Source of the DNA: an uncultured Pelagibacteraceae bacterium | GTDB taxonomy: Bacteria > Pseudomonadota > Alphaproteobacteria > Pelagibacterales > Pelagibacteraceae | Length of the DNA stretch: 51,771 nucleotides | Assembly (NCBI GenBank): GCA_902597555.1 | Contig: CACJYE010000003.1 | Location: 1-51,771 of the forward strand | Direction: 5' to 3' | In this document: one piece after another, positions 17,282-26,148 of the stretch | Numbering within the stretch: position 1 is the stretch's first letter | Layout of the letters: each line of letters begins with the position of its first letter | The notes under the pieces: generated by a model | What the model saw: the letters and a program-made list of their open reading frames with translations, nothing else | The model's database searches: none | Told to the model about the DNA's origin: nothing | Made by a program: the position numbers and the translations under genes

Positions 17282-18334
17282 ATGAGTAAATTAATAAAAT
17301 CATTTTTTTCATTATTATTCTTGATCAGTTTCACTGCATCAGTTTCGGCTGCAGATTATAACTTAAGAATGACAATGAACTCTAATGATCAAGATGAAGA
17401 CTATGATGGTGCTGTAGTATTTAAAAACTACGTTGAAGCAGCTTCAAATGGAAAAATAGCTGTAGAGTTATTTGTAGGTACTCAGCTATGTTCAAAGGGT
17501 GCTGAGTGTTTACAGGGTGTATCTGATGGAAGTATAGATATTTACATTTCTACTTCTGGAGGTGCTGCAGGTGTATTTCCATATGTTCAAGTTTTAGATT
17601 TACCTTATCTAATGGCTGATGACAGAATTGCTGAAGATGTAATGCAAGGTGATTTTGTAAGAACAATGAGAAAAATGGCTTTAAAAGATTCTAATGATTC
17701 AATTAGATTGATGACAATTGGAAATACTGGAGGATGGAGAAATTTTGCAAATACAAAAAGAAGAATTGCAAATCCATCTGACATGAAAGGTTTAAAAATC
17801 AGAACGGTTGTAGCTGATTTACCTCAGGAGCTTGTAAGAGCGTTAGGTGCATCTCCAACTCCTATTCCATGGCCAGAATTATTTACATCATTTCAAACTG
17901 GTGTAGTTGAGGGTTCTAAAAATGGAATTACTGACATTATGAACATGAAGTTTCCTGATGCAGGCCTAAAATATGTTACTTTAGACGGTCACGCATACAT
18001 GGGAGCATTATGGTGGATGAATAATGCAAAATACGAATCAATGTCATCAGATCTTAAAAAAGTAGTGACGGATGGTTTCTATGCTTTGCAGCAAGCAACT
18101 TTTGCTTCGCCTAAGAGAAAATCAATCAAAGCTTATGAGGATTTTGTAGCTGGTGGAGGAGATTTATATGTTCCTACACCTGATCAAAAAGCTAGTTTTA
18201 AAAAAGAAGCTAGCCCAGTGTATGATTGGTTTAAAGCTAATGTTAAAGGCGGAAAAGAAATTTTTAACGCTTTAACTAAAGCAGTAGCCAAAGCAGAGAA
18301 AAAAGCATCGAGCGCATACAAAAAAGATTTGTAA
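17282..18334 (+). CDS. dctP: TRAP transporter periplasmic binding protein
   Basis: DctP-family solute receptor. The frame opens at 17264, but the ATG at 17282 is preferred because GAGAGGGG ends nine bases before it and it starts the signal peptide (residues 1-23, ending SVSA). That gives 350 residues. Family features include LCSKGAECLQGVSDGSIDIY and the C-terminal half with LKIRTVVADLPQELVRALGA and PIPWPELFTSFQTGVVEG; the arginine in the former usually binds the ligand carboxylate. The gene follows dctQM and is followed by a hairpin. The ligand is not identifiable. Confidence 0.93.
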   Translation: MSKLIKSFFSLLFLISFTASVSAADYNLRMTMNSNDQDEDYDGAVVFKNYVEAASNGKIAVELFVGTQLCSKGAECLQGVSDGSIDIYISTSGGAAGVFPYVQVLDLPYLMADDRIAEDVMQGDFVRTMRKMALKDSNDSIRLMTIGNTGGWRNFANTKRRIANPSDMKGLKIRTVVADLPQELVRALGASPTPIPWPELFTSFQTGVVEGSKNGITDIMNMKFPDAGLKYVTLDGHAYMGALWWMNNAKYESMSSDLKKVVTDGFYALQQATFASPKRKSIKAYEDFVAGGGDLYVPTPDQKASFKKEASPVYDWFKANVKGGKEIFNALTKAVAKAEKKASSAYKKDL

Positions 18335-18346
18335 TTTTAAATTAAT

Positions 18347-18378
18347 ATAATGGGGCGGATTTTAGTTCGCCTCATTAT
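18347..18378. terminator. Hairpin between convergent dctP and Sel1 genes
   Basis: ATAATGGGGCG pairs with CGCCTCATTAT (one G-U pair), extendable by two inner pairs around a six-base loop. It starts 12 bases past the dctP stop and overlaps the Sel1 stop codon at 18375-18377. There is no clear T-run on either strand. It probably ends or stabilises both convergent transcripts. Confidence 0.65.
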
Positions 18379-18845
18379 CTAAAAGGATATATCCAAGATT
18401 TATAATCTTTTATGAGAATATGAGCTTTTTCAATTTGTTCAGGAGTCATTTTTTTAATAACTTCTTCCTGAGAAATTGCAGCATCAGGATCTCCACCAAT
18501 AGCAGACAAACCATACCACATATAAGCTCTAACAAGATCGGGAGCAGGGAGTCCTCTACCAATTTCGTAATACCATCCAACACCAGATTGAGCACCAGGA
18601 TGACCTTTCATAGAAGATCTGAGATACCATTCAAAAGCTCTAACATCATCTCTTTCAACACCAAGACCCATAGCGTACATAATTCCAATAAGCTCCTCAG
18701 CATCAGCATTACCAGATCTAGCAGCTGGCATAAGTTCTTCCATAGCTTCTTTAAATTTTCCATCTTCCATCAAATCTCGAGCATTTTCTATTTCTGCAAA
18801 AAGTATGGATGGAAGAAACAAAAGTATAGAAAGATATTTAATCAT
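18375..18845 (-). CDS. Sel1-like repeat protein, exported
   Basis: Small protein of 156 residues with a signal peptide (1-17, ending ILFA). It has at least two Sel1/TPR-like helical repeats, recognisable as GNADAEELIGIMYAMGLGV, then DVRAFEWYLRSSMKGHPGAQ and DLVRAYMWYGLSAIGGDP. Such repeats mediate protein contacts. No catalytic motif is visible. It is divergent from a cytochrome c peroxidase gene with essentially no gap, so the two may share a promoter region. Its partner is unknown. Confidence 0.85.
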   Translation of the reverse strand: MIKYLSILLFLPSILFAEIENARDLMEDGKFKEAMEELMPAARSGNADAEELIGIMYAMGLGVERDDVRAFEWYLRSSMKGHPGAQSGVGWYYEIGRGLPAPDLVRAYMWYGLSAIGGDPDAAISQEEVIKKMTPEQIEKAHILIKDYKSWIYPFR

Positions 18846-20183
18846 TTAAAAATAATATTATTTATAATTCCATTTTTAATTTCAGTAAATAAAACTTACG
18901 CAACTGATTTACCAAAACCACTAAAGAGCGAAGATTTTCATGAAGTTGATATAGAAAAAGTAAAAATTGGAAGACTTTTATTTCATGACAAAATTTTATC
19001 TGCAAATCGAAACATTGCTTGCGCAACCTGCCATAGTCATGATCTAGGTGGTTCAGATGGACTTTCGTTAGGTATTGGTGAAGGAGGTCAAGGTATAGGT
19101 TTAGAGAGAACTGCAGGTGCGGGTGATGATAAAATAAAAAAACGAATTCCAAGAAATGCTTTAGCTTTATGGAATTTAGGATTTAAAGATATTACAACAT
19201 TGCTTCATGACGGTAGAGTGACTAAATCTGATACATTTGGCAATGGTTTTAATACCCCAGCGCAAGAACTACTTCCAAAAGGACTTGATAATATAGTTGC
19301 AGTTCAAGCTTTGTTTCCAATGACTAGACAGTTTGAGATGGCAGGAAACCCAGGTGAAAATGAAATTATAGGTTTAGTCTCTAAAGTTGGAAAAGATAGT
19401 ATGAGAATTGATAGGGTATGGCCTGTAATTACACACAGGATTAGAGGAATTCCAGAGTATGTTGAGTTATTTAAAAATGCTTTTGATGATGTTAACGGTC
19501 CTTTAGATATAAACATTACACATATTGTTAATTCAATTGCTGCATTTGAAATTCATGAATGGACATCTTTTGACTCTCCCTTTGATGAATATTTGAATGG
19601 AGATAAACATGCTTTAACTTTAAAGCAAATAAATGGGATGAATTTATTTTATGGAAAAGCAAACTGTAGTTCTTGTCATTCAGGATCTTTGTTGTCAGAT
19701 CAAAAATTTCATTCAATAGGAATTCCCCAGTTTGGTCCTGGAAGGACACGCCCTTTTGATCCTTATGCACGTGACGTCGGCCGAATGGTCGAAACGGATA
19801 ATATAAACGACATGTATAAATTTAAAACGCCAGCATTGAGAAACGTTTCTTTAACAGCTCCCTACGGTCATAATGGTGCTTATCCAACTTTAAAATCAAT
19901 AATTAAGCATCATTTAAATCCAATTAAAATGAATAAGAATTGGAAACCTGAATATGCAAATTTACCTAAGGCAACTTGGTTAGAAGAAATTGATTTTGTA
20001 ACCTTTTCAGACAAAAGAGAACAAGACAGAATTCTATCAAGCATTGACATACAGCCTATAGAATTGAATGATAAAGAAATTGATGAACTTGTTTCTTTTC
20101 TCAAATCTTTAACTGGCAGAAGTGGAAATCAGAGACCACTGGGTAAACCAGATAAAGTGCCAAGCGGGCTAAGTATTGATTAA
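18834..20183 (+). CDS. Di-haem cytochrome c peroxidase (MauG/CcpA family), start codon unclear
   Basis: Periplasmic di-haem protein. Two haem sites are visible: CATCH at about 19020-19034 and CSSCH at about 19665-19679. The family segments FKTPALRNVSLTAPYGHNGA and GRLLFHDKILSANR are also present. Such enzymes reduce hydrogen peroxide with cytochrome c electrons or oxidise protein/cofactor substrates. The frame runs open back to 18420, but that part is antisense to Sel1. A signal peptide-like stretch (KIILFIIPFLISVNKTYA) begins near 18849, yet no ATG, GTG or TTG lies in frame just before it. I used the ATA at 18834 as a placeholder. A sequence error or rare initiation codon is possible. Confidence 0.8.
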   Translation: MFNHLKIILFIIPFLISVNKTYATDLPKPLKSEDFHEVDIEKVKIGRLLFHDKILSANRNIACATCHSHDLGGSDGLSLGIGEGGQGIGLERTAGAGDDKIKKRIPRNALALWNLGFKDITTLLHDGRVTKSDTFGNGFNTPAQELLPKGLDNIVAVQALFPMTRQFEMAGNPGENEIIGLVSKVGKDSMRIDRVWPVITHRIRGIPEYVELFKNAFDDVNGPLDINITHIVNSIAAFEIHEWTSFDSPFDEYLNGDKHALTLKQINGMNLFYGKANCSSCHSGSLLSDQKFHSIGIPQFGPGRTRPFDPYARDVGRMVETDNINDMYKFKTPALRNVSLTAPYGHNGAYPTLKSIIKHHLNPIKMNKNWKPEYANLPKATWLEEIDFVTFSDKREQDRILSSIDIQPIELNDKEIDELVSFLKSLTGRSGNQRPLGKPDKVPSGLSID

Positions 20184-20213
20184 GTTTTTAAATTAAACTG
20201 ATACAAACATAAT

Positions 20214-21296
20214 ATGAAAAAAATAAAATATGGAATTATTGGAGCGGGGACAATGGCTCGAGAACATATTTTAAATATATCATTAATTGATAATGCTGAA
20301 GTAGTTGCACTTGCTGATCCTCATGAAGTTTCATTAAATCAATGTAAAGAAATTCTAAAAACAAAAGTTTTTTGTTTTAAAAATCATTTAGAAATGATTG
20401 AAAAAAATATTGTTGATGTGTACTTAATTTCATCTCCTAACTTTACTCATATAGAAATCTTGAAAGATGTAATCAAAACTAAAAAACACATATTAATAGA
20501 AAAACCATTATGCACTAATACAAAAGATTGTTTAGAAATAAAAAAACTTACAAAAGATTATCCTTCAGTATTTTGGACTGCAATGGAGTATAGATATATG
20601 CCGCCAGTTTCAAAGTTTATTAATGAAATTCATAATAACAAAATTGGTAATTTAAAAACTTTAACCATAAGGGAACATAGATTTCCTTTTTTAAAAAAAG
20701 TAAATGATTGGAATCGTTTTGAAGAAAATACCGGTGGTACACTTGTTGAAAAATGCTGCCATTTCTTTGATTTAATGAGATTGATTATTCAAAGTAAGCC
20801 GCTCAGTGTTTATGCAAGTGGTGGTCAAGACGTTAACCATTTGGATGAAGTGTATAATGAAAAAAAGCCAGACATCATTGATAATGCCTATGTGATTGTA
20901 AATTTTGAAAATGGAGCAAGAAGTTTGCTTGAGCTTTGCATGTTTGCAGAAAATTCTGACATGCAAGAAGAGCTTGTAGCCACAGGAAATAAAGGTAAAA
21001 TTGAAACTTCGGTCCCTTCTAATGATTCAGGTAAAACCTCATCAAATATAAGAATTGGAATGAGAGATGGTAAAACACATATCGAAAATATTGAAGTAGA
21101 TAAAAAAATTCTTGAGGCCGGCCACCATCATGGATCTACTTACTACGAACACTTAGCTTTTTTGAAAGCTATTGAAAGTAATTCAGATCCAGAGGTTTCA
21201 TTACAAGATGGTTTAATTGCTGTTGCAATGGGTGAGGCTGCAGAAAAATCAATAAAACAAGGTCGATTGATAAATCTAGAGGAAATAATTAATTAA
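20214..21296 (+). CDS. Gfo/Idh/MocA family oxidoreductase
   Basis: NAD(P)-dependent sugar or polyol dehydrogenase of 360 residues. It has the N-terminal Rossmann segment GIIGAGTMAREH and the EKP motif (ILIEKPLC, near residue 97), plus GGTLVEKCCHFFDLMR near 177, where the catalytic histidine sits in many members. The substrate is unknown. It overlaps the convergent 2-hydroxyacid dehydrogenase gene by eight bases. Four Gfo/Idh members occur in this window and they are clearly divergent from each other. Confidence 0.88.
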   Translation: MKKIKYGIIGAGTMAREHILNISLIDNAEVVALADPHEVSLNQCKEILKTKVFCFKNHLEMIEKNIVDVYLISSPNFTHIEILKDVIKTKKHILIEKPLCTNTKDCLEIKKLTKDYPSVFWTAMEYRYMPPVSKFINEIHNNKIGNLKTLTIREHRFPFLKKVNDWNRFEENTGGTLVEKCCHFFDLMRLIIQSKPLSVYASGGQDVNHLDEVYNEKKPDIIDNAYVIVNFENGARSLLELCMFAENSDMQEELVATGNKGKIETSVPSNDSGKTSSNIRIGMRDGKTHIENIEVDKKILEAGHHHGSTYYEHLAFLKAIESNSDPEVSLQDGLIAVAMGEAAEKSIKQGRLINLEEIIN

Positions 21297-22212
21297 AAAA
21301 ATCTGTAATTTTTTTAACTATAAAGTCACTTACTCTAATGTTTGACTCTGTTGTTACACCAGAGATATGAGGTGTCAAAATACAATTCATACCTGGTTTT
21401 ATTTTGTGATAAAATTTGCTCTCTATTGGTTCATTTTCAAAAACATCTAGAGCAAATCCAGAAATAATATTTTTATGGTAAGCTTCAATTAAATCACTTT
21501 CATTTATTATACCTCCTCTTGAGGTATTTATTATAATTGGTTTATTCTTCATTTGAGAAAATGAAAATTCATTTACCATGTTTTTTGTTTCATCTGTTAA
21601 AGGCAAGTGTATGGAAATGATATCTGATTTTTCATATATCTCCTTTAAACTTGATAATTTAGCGTCAATTTCTTTATCATTTATTTTTTTAACATAAGGA
21701 TCGTAGGCTAAAATCTTTAAACCATTTTTTGAAGAATACTCAGCAACTTTTTTTCCAATTATCCCAAATCCTATTATCCCTAAATTTTTTTGGTTTATTT
21801 CTATGGACTTAATTGTTGTTCTTGGCCATTCACCTTTGATAGTTCCATTATGAAACATTGGGATTTTTTTTATAAGAGACATTGATGAAGAAACGACATA
21901 TTCAGCAACAGAATCTGCATTCATTCCTGTAGCTGGTTGAACATGAATTTTTTTATTTTTGCAATATTCTGTATCAATATTATCTAAGCCAACACCCAAC
22001 CTTCCAATAAATTTTAACTTTAAGGCATTTTTTAAAATGTCTAAATTTACCTGAGTTTTATTTCTAACAATTAGACCTTCATAATCTTTAATCATGGTTA
22101 TTAGTTGTTTTTCATTTTCATATAATTTTTCATCATACTTAACATCAAATTTTTTATTTAAATTTTCTAAACTACTTTGATTGATAAATTCTGTAATTAA
22201 AATTTTAGTCAT
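21289..22212 (-). CDS. D-isomer-specific 2-hydroxyacid dehydrogenase
   Basis: NAD-dependent dehydrogenase of 307 residues with the Rossmann motif IIGFGIIGKKVAEY, the catalytic Arg in INTSRGGIINESDL, Glu in DVFENEP, and His in LTPHISGV. The substrate-domain segment LKFIGRLGVGLDNID is typical of phosphoglycerate dehydrogenase-like proteins; no ACT domain is present. It lies in a minus-strand run with two non-haem iron oxygenase genes, about 15 bases from the PhyH gene, suggesting one operon. Confidence 0.88.
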   Translation of the reverse strand: MTKILITEFINQSSLENLNKKFDVKYDEKLYENEKQLITMIKDYEGLIVRNKTQVNLDILKNALKLKFIGRLGVGLDNIDTEYCKNKKIHVQPATGMNADSVAEYVVSSSMSLIKKIPMFHNGTIKGEWPRTTIKSIEINQKNLGIIGFGIIGKKVAEYSSKNGLKILAYDPYVKKINDKEIDAKLSSLKEIYEKSDIISIHLPLTDETKNMVNEFSFSQMKNKPIIINTSRGGIINESDLIEAYHKNIISGFALDVFENEPIESKFYHKIKPGMNCILTPHISGVTTESNIRVSDFIVKKITDFFN

Positions 22213-22227
22213 TAATTTTTTTAAATA

Positions 22228-23208
22228 TTAAACTAAATTTGACAAGTCTCTTTTATTATTCTTAAATGTCGGCAAAGGATACTTAAATGCATGTTTTCCG
22301 ATACGTCTTTCTTTAGCATTCTCCCAAAGAGATAACCATTGTTTAAAATTTTGAACTTTAAGATTGTTTTTATTTTTACTTCTAACATAGAAGTTTGGAA
22401 GTGGCTCCCTGCCTGACGGTTGTCCTGCAACATTATACCTTAAATCAGCACTAATTCTAAAATCATTTGATCTATTTGGTAAAGAGCAGTGAATAGAATG
22501 TTTGTGCAATAATATTATATCACCTACATTTGCTTCTAAATAAATGTGCTCCATATCATCAAGTAATTTACTATTTTTTAATTCCACCTGTCCTCTATAT
22601 CCAGATACATGGTTTAATAATCCCATTTTATTAATTTTTTTTACTGTAATCATACATCCATTTTTTTTAGTAGTTTTGGTGAAAGGAATCCACACTGTAA
22701 CCATATCAGTTAATTTTTGTCCTCTAGAATTTAAAACTGCAGCGTCTTGATGCCATGGTGTTCTACCACTTAAGCCGTCATTAATTGATCCTCTTGGTAA
22801 TTTTTTTTCAGGTTGTTTGATTCTAGTATTTTGAACAGGGTTAGACATTATTTCTTTCCCTAAAATTTTTTCAACAACATCTAAAATTCTTTTATTTGTA
22901 ATTAAATTCCATAATGATTGAGTAGCGAAATAATCACTATCTTTTTTAACATGGTCTCTTGGTAATCTTGTGTTAAAATATTGATCCAGATCATAAATAT
23001 TAAGTTTTGATATATATGAATATTTTTTTTTAAAATTTAGAGTAAGAACTTTTTTAATTTCGGTTTTTTTTGCATACTTTTGAATGAGACAATCCATGAC
23101 AAATTCCATATCATTAAGAACTGGTTTTAAGTCTCTTCTATAGTCAAGTATATTTTTAACAATCAAGTACCCACTCTCGTATAATTTTTTTTGAAGAGTA
23201 TTTGTCAT
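22228..23208 (-). CDS. Phytanoyl-CoA dioxygenase (PhyH) family oxygenase
   Basis: Fe(II)/2-oxoglutarate-dependent oxygenase fold, 326 residues. The iron triad is visible as His153 and Asp155 (TPWHQDAA) and His240 (KHSIHCSLPN), and Arg251 (FRISADLRY) would bind 2-oxoglutarate. All needed residues are present, so it should be active. PhyH relatives hydroxylate diverse small molecules; the substrate is not predictable here. It is followed within 15 bases by a 2-hydroxyacid dehydrogenase gene and preceded by another oxygenase gene, so a hydroxylation-then-oxidation sequence is conceivable. Confidence 0.88.
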   Translation of the reverse strand: MTNTLQKKLYESGYLIVKNILDYRRDLKPVLNDMEFVMDCLIQKYAKKTEIKKVLTLNFKKKYSYISKLNIYDLDQYFNTRLPRDHVKKDSDYFATQSLWNLITNKRILDVVEKILGKEIMSNPVQNTRIKQPEKKLPRGSINDGLSGRTPWHQDAAVLNSRGQKLTDMVTVWIPFTKTTKKNGCMITVKKINKMGLLNHVSGYRGQVELKNSKLLDDMEHIYLEANVGDIILLHKHSIHCSLPNRSNDFRISADLRYNVAGQPSGREPLPNFYVRSKNKNNLKVQNFKQWLSLWENAKERRIGKHAFKYPLPTFKNNKRDLSNLV

Positions 23209-23239
23209 TGTTTAAATTTATTTTATCATAGAAATAATT

Positions 23240-24109
23240 TCAATGTTTTGGTGCTGTGGTTAAATAGTTCACGTCATGAAAAGAGGTTAACATTCTTTTT
23301 TTGTTGCTAATTATATGAGGATAATATGAGATTCCTTTGTAATTCCATATAACTGGTTTATTTAAAGCATAACTTCCATAAATAAAAAAACGTTTTGGAC
23401 AATTTTTCTCCATAAAGCGCTTTACTCCATGATAGGAATTTGGAGTAGATTGAAAAAAAACAACAGTACCTTTTTTGGGGGTAAAAGACTTAACTATTTC
23501 AAGCTCATCTATTTTTGGAAATCTTCTAAAACTTTTTCTTAAATTTTTTTTTGCCTTTTTCCTGTAGATAGTAAGAGAGCCACCATTCTTTTTTGGTATG
23601 TCTGTTAAATAAATTAAGAAATTATATAACCTAGTTATATCATCCCTATGAGGTCTTAATCTATATCCTCCTTTGGATACTGAAAAGTCAATATCTAAAT
23701 TTACTTTAGGATTAGTATAATTATTACCCAACATTTTTTTCAATTCTTTAGAATTTACTTTTTTTTTAATAGTAAACTTTTTAGGATTAAAGGATTTTGG
23801 TTTATGTAAATTAACCCACGATCCATCTTTAAAATTTTTAATAAAAATACTCTCAATTTTTTTATAAAAAGTATTGCAATTAAAAAGCTTAAAAAGTTTT
23901 GCAGAGTAAACTGAGTTTTTGATATATGAATTAAAATTTTTCGAACCTTTATTTATTCTGCTTCTACCACCCATGATCATATCATCAAATGATTTAGAGT
24001 TACTAATTTCTTTAATTAACAAATTACAGATGCTTTTAGAAACAACGTTGTCACCAACTAAAACTGGAAAGTTACTTTTGATTCTTTTTAATTTATTTGT
24101 ACTAAGCAT
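23240..24109 (-). CDS. 2OG-Fe(II) oxygenase (prolyl 4-hydroxylase-like)
   Basis: Cupin-fold oxygenase of 289 residues. His154, Asp156 (LRPHRDDITR) and His227 (NSYHGVKRF) form the likely iron site, and Arg240 (CPKRFFIYGSY) the 2-oxoglutarate site. The arrangement LIYLTDIPKKNGGSLTIY between them is typical of this superfamily. It has a basic, lysine-rich composition and no signal peptide. The start codon directly abuts the stop of the PanE-like gene, so the two are probably co-transcribed. Candidate substrates include sugars, glycans or proteins; nothing in the sequence decides. Confidence 0.82.
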   Translation of the reverse strand: MLSTNKLKRIKSNFPVLVGDNVVSKSICNLLIKEISNSKSFDDMIMGGRSRINKGSKNFNSYIKNSVYSAKLFKLFNCNTFYKKIESIFIKNFKDGSWVNLHKPKSFNPKKFTIKKKVNSKELKKMLGNNYTNPKVNLDIDFSVSKGGYRLRPHRDDITRLYNFLIYLTDIPKKNGGSLTIYRKKAKKNLRKSFRRFPKIDELEIVKSFTPKKGTVVFFQSTPNSYHGVKRFMEKNCPKRFFIYGSYALNKPVIWNYKGISYYPHIISNKKRMLTSFHDVNYLTTAPKH

Positions 24110-25054
24110 TTAGCTGTACATGCCTTCTTTCACTTTAATCATTTTATACATGAGATCATTTAATGGTGTCTTAACACCATGTTTTTTACCTATTTTTGAA
24201 ACCGCACCACTAATAAAGTCTATTTCTGTTTTTCTCTTGTATTGAACGTCAAAAGCCATTGATGATTTGTTAGTTTGCATTGAATCTACAATTTTATTAA
24301 ACATAAATAAGCATTCATCCTCAGAAACATTTACACCATCAGCAAGTGCAACTTCTCTAGTTTCTAAAATTATTTCTTTACCTAAACCACGAGATACTTC
24401 ATTTGCTTTGTTGTTTATATATAAGTCAGTATGATGAAGATCAAAAATCGCAGATAATGGTCCAATTGCTGTTAGAGCAAAAAGTTTCATCCATTTTCTT
24501 TTCTTCACATCCTCTGCAGCAATCATTTCAAGATTGTGAGCGGTAAAGGTATCTGCTATTTCTTTAATTCGATCAGAAATTCCTCCCTCGTACTCACCAA
24601 TCCAAGATGGTAACGAACCATGATTCATTATATGTCCAGGACCCAAAATATTCGAAGCCTGAGTAGTTGTTCCACCAATAACTTTTTCATCACCCACAAT
24701 ACTTTGGATAATTGCTTCATGACCAATACCATTTTGAAAAGACATGAACACTGTTTTGTCTCCTATGATATTTTTAACACTATTTAATGCTGGTTCTAAA
24801 GCTGTAGCTTTACACATAACAATCACAGCATCTACTTTATTCAACGAGGATGGGTCTGAAGTAGCTTTCACTTTAATTACTCGATTACCACCATGTCCGT
24901 CCATTTTTAAACCATCTTTATTAATTGCATCTACATGTTCTTTCCAAACATCAATTAAAATTACATTTAAACCTTTTTCAGAAAGTAAACCGCCAAATAA
25001 ACAACCCATTGCTCCTGCACCAAGCACAGCCACTTTTATATCTTTATTAATCAT
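24110..25054 (-). CDS. Ketopantoate reductase-like (PanE/ApbA fold) dehydrogenase with altered active site
   Basis: NAD(P)-dependent reductase of the ketopantoate reductase fold, 314 residues. The Rossmann motif AVLGAGAMGCLFGGLL is at 9-24, the catalytic lysine is at 190 (KWMKLF), and SSMAFD plus TEIDFISG are conserved near the C-terminal domain. By hand alignment the two asparagines after the catalytic lysine that contact ketopantoate in E. coli PanE (Asn180 and Asn184) are Leu194 and Gly198 here, so the substrate is probably another 2-keto acid. It is divergent from the C11orf54-like gene, with a shared 20-bp motif between them. Confidence 0.87.
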   Translation of the reverse strand: MINKDIKVAVLGAGAMGCLFGGLLSEKGLNVILIDVWKEHVDAINKDGLKMDGHGGNRVIKVKATSDPSSLNKVDAVIVMCKATALEPALNSVKNIIGDKTVFMSFQNGIGHEAIIQSIVGDEKVIGGTTTQASNILGPGHIMNHGSLPSWIGEYEGGISDRIKEIADTFTAHNLEMIAAEDVKKRKWMKLFALTAIGPLSAIFDLHHTDLYINNKANEVSRGLGKEIILETREVALADGVNVSEDECLFMFNKIVDSMQTNKSSMAFDVQYKRKTEIDFISGAVSKIGKKHGVKTPLNDLMYKMIKVKEGMYS

Positions 25055-25077
25055 CGTTATCTTATTTAAAATTATTT

Positions 25078-25097
25078 ATGTATAGAAATTATATATA
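25078..25097 (+). promoter_or_regulatory. 20-bp motif shared with the 29667-29686 site
   Basis: ATGTATAGNNNTTATATATA lies between the divergent PanE-like and C11orf54-like genes. The same motif, inverted, lies between the aldehyde dehydrogenase and iolD genes; 17 of 20 bases agree. Distances to the flanking starts are also alike: 23 and 20 bases on one side, 45 and 52 on the other. A related TCTATAGACAT follows at 25101-25111. It may be an operator for the winged-helix protein at 26149. Confidence 0.5.
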
Positions 25098-25142
25098 TTA
25101 TCTATAGACATTATGCAAAATAAATAATAGCTTATTAACATC

Positions 25143-26120
25143 ATGCAATTAAAAATAGAAAAAGGAATATTTAAAGATTATTCATTAAAAGACATTTCAA
25201 TTGCATTAAGAAAAGGATTGTCTGAAAATTTCAAAAAAGTTGAAGTAGAAGTGGTAGATTGTCCAAATCTTAGAGATTGGGATTGTCCATCAGAAGGAAT
25301 TAGTGGAAATCAAAAAATAATAGACGTTGGCGGAGAGCCTTATATGCATGATCCAAAATTTATTGGTGCAGAGTTTGACTATCAAGAAATATCTAAAATG
25401 ATTGATTCTGAAAAATCTTATGCTTTAGGAGCTGGATCCGGTGCAATGTCATGTTTAGATGGTCATTGTGGAGAATTAGTTATAAATGAAAATTTAATAA
25501 CTGATGAATCTAAATCAATAATAGCAAGAGTAAGTCCTGACAAAAAATGTGTTGTTGAAAAATATTCTGCAAAAAAACATGGTGGACTTGGAAATATTTA
25601 TTATACAGATGGTAAACAAGGAAAAGTAATTAAAATTAAAATTAAAGGCAGAAATGGAGAACAAGGTTCTTTGCCTCAAGCAATAAGGTCTTCTTTATTA
25701 AAAAATTTGAAAATTAAAGATAATGAGCACATGTCTCTCGCAGGTGTGTTTAGAGTATTAAATGGAAAAATAAGATCTCACGTGCAACCTGATTATAAAG
25801 ATATTAAACACGAGTATTACGATCCAAAACAAATGAAATGTGTAAAAGATTTTCTTCAATTTTATGAACCTGTTGGACCAAAATTACAATGCTATACAGT
25901 TCTTTGGACTGGTGATCCAACTGGGGGAGAATTAAATTTAAGAGAATCTGGCGAACATACTCACTTTCATTCTTATGAGCATGACAGAGACGCTGGCCAT
26001 TATCATTTTGATGTAACGCCAGAGAAAATAGAATACGAATGTTATTTTAATACTGCAACAGAAGTACATAGAGTAAACAACATTTATAAAGAACTATTAA
26101 GTAAAAATAGTATTGAATAG
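25143..26120 (+). CDS. Homologue of human zinc ester hydrolase C11orf54 (PTD012, DUF1907)
   Basis: Protein of 325 residues that aligns from memory along its length with human C11orf54 (about 315 residues), a zinc protein with ester hydrolase activity in vitro. Shared features are the early VEVEVVDCPNLRD (33-45), IDVGGEPYM (60-68), YALGAGSGAM (93-102), and the C-terminal metal region EHTHFHSYEH (271-280) with AGHYHFDVTPEKIEY (284-298). The candidate zinc ligands are His272, His274 and His286. It has no signal peptide. It is the first gene of a likely operon with a winged-helix regulator and a PanB-like protein. Its physiological reaction, perhaps opening of a lactone or ester, is unknown. Confidence 0.85.
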   Translation: MQLKIEKGIFKDYSLKDISIALRKGLSENFKKVEVEVVDCPNLRDWDCPSEGISGNQKIIDVGGEPYMHDPKFIGAEFDYQEISKMIDSEKSYALGAGSGAMSCLDGHCGELVINENLITDESKSIIARVSPDKKCVVEKYSAKKHGGLGNIYYTDGKQGKVIKIKIKGRNGEQGSLPQAIRSSLLKNLKIKDNEHMSLAGVFRVLNGKIRSHVQPDYKDIKHEYYDPKQMKCVKDFLQFYEPVGPKLQCYTVLWTGDPTGGELNLRESGEHTHFHSYEHDRDAGHYHFDVTPEKIEYECYFNTATEVHRVNNIYKELLSKNSIE

Positions 26121-26148
26121 AAAACTCAATGAGTTTAAATTTATTTAA

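Noticed and set aside
18420..18830. Long N-terminal extension of the cytochrome c peroxidase frame
   Set aside because: It is exactly antisense to the well-supported Sel1 gene, its translation is low-complexity Ser/Phe-rich, and the signal peptide begins only near 18849.
19528..19770. Minus-strand ORF of 80 codons
   Set aside because: It is the reverse frame of the peroxidase region carrying the second haem site.
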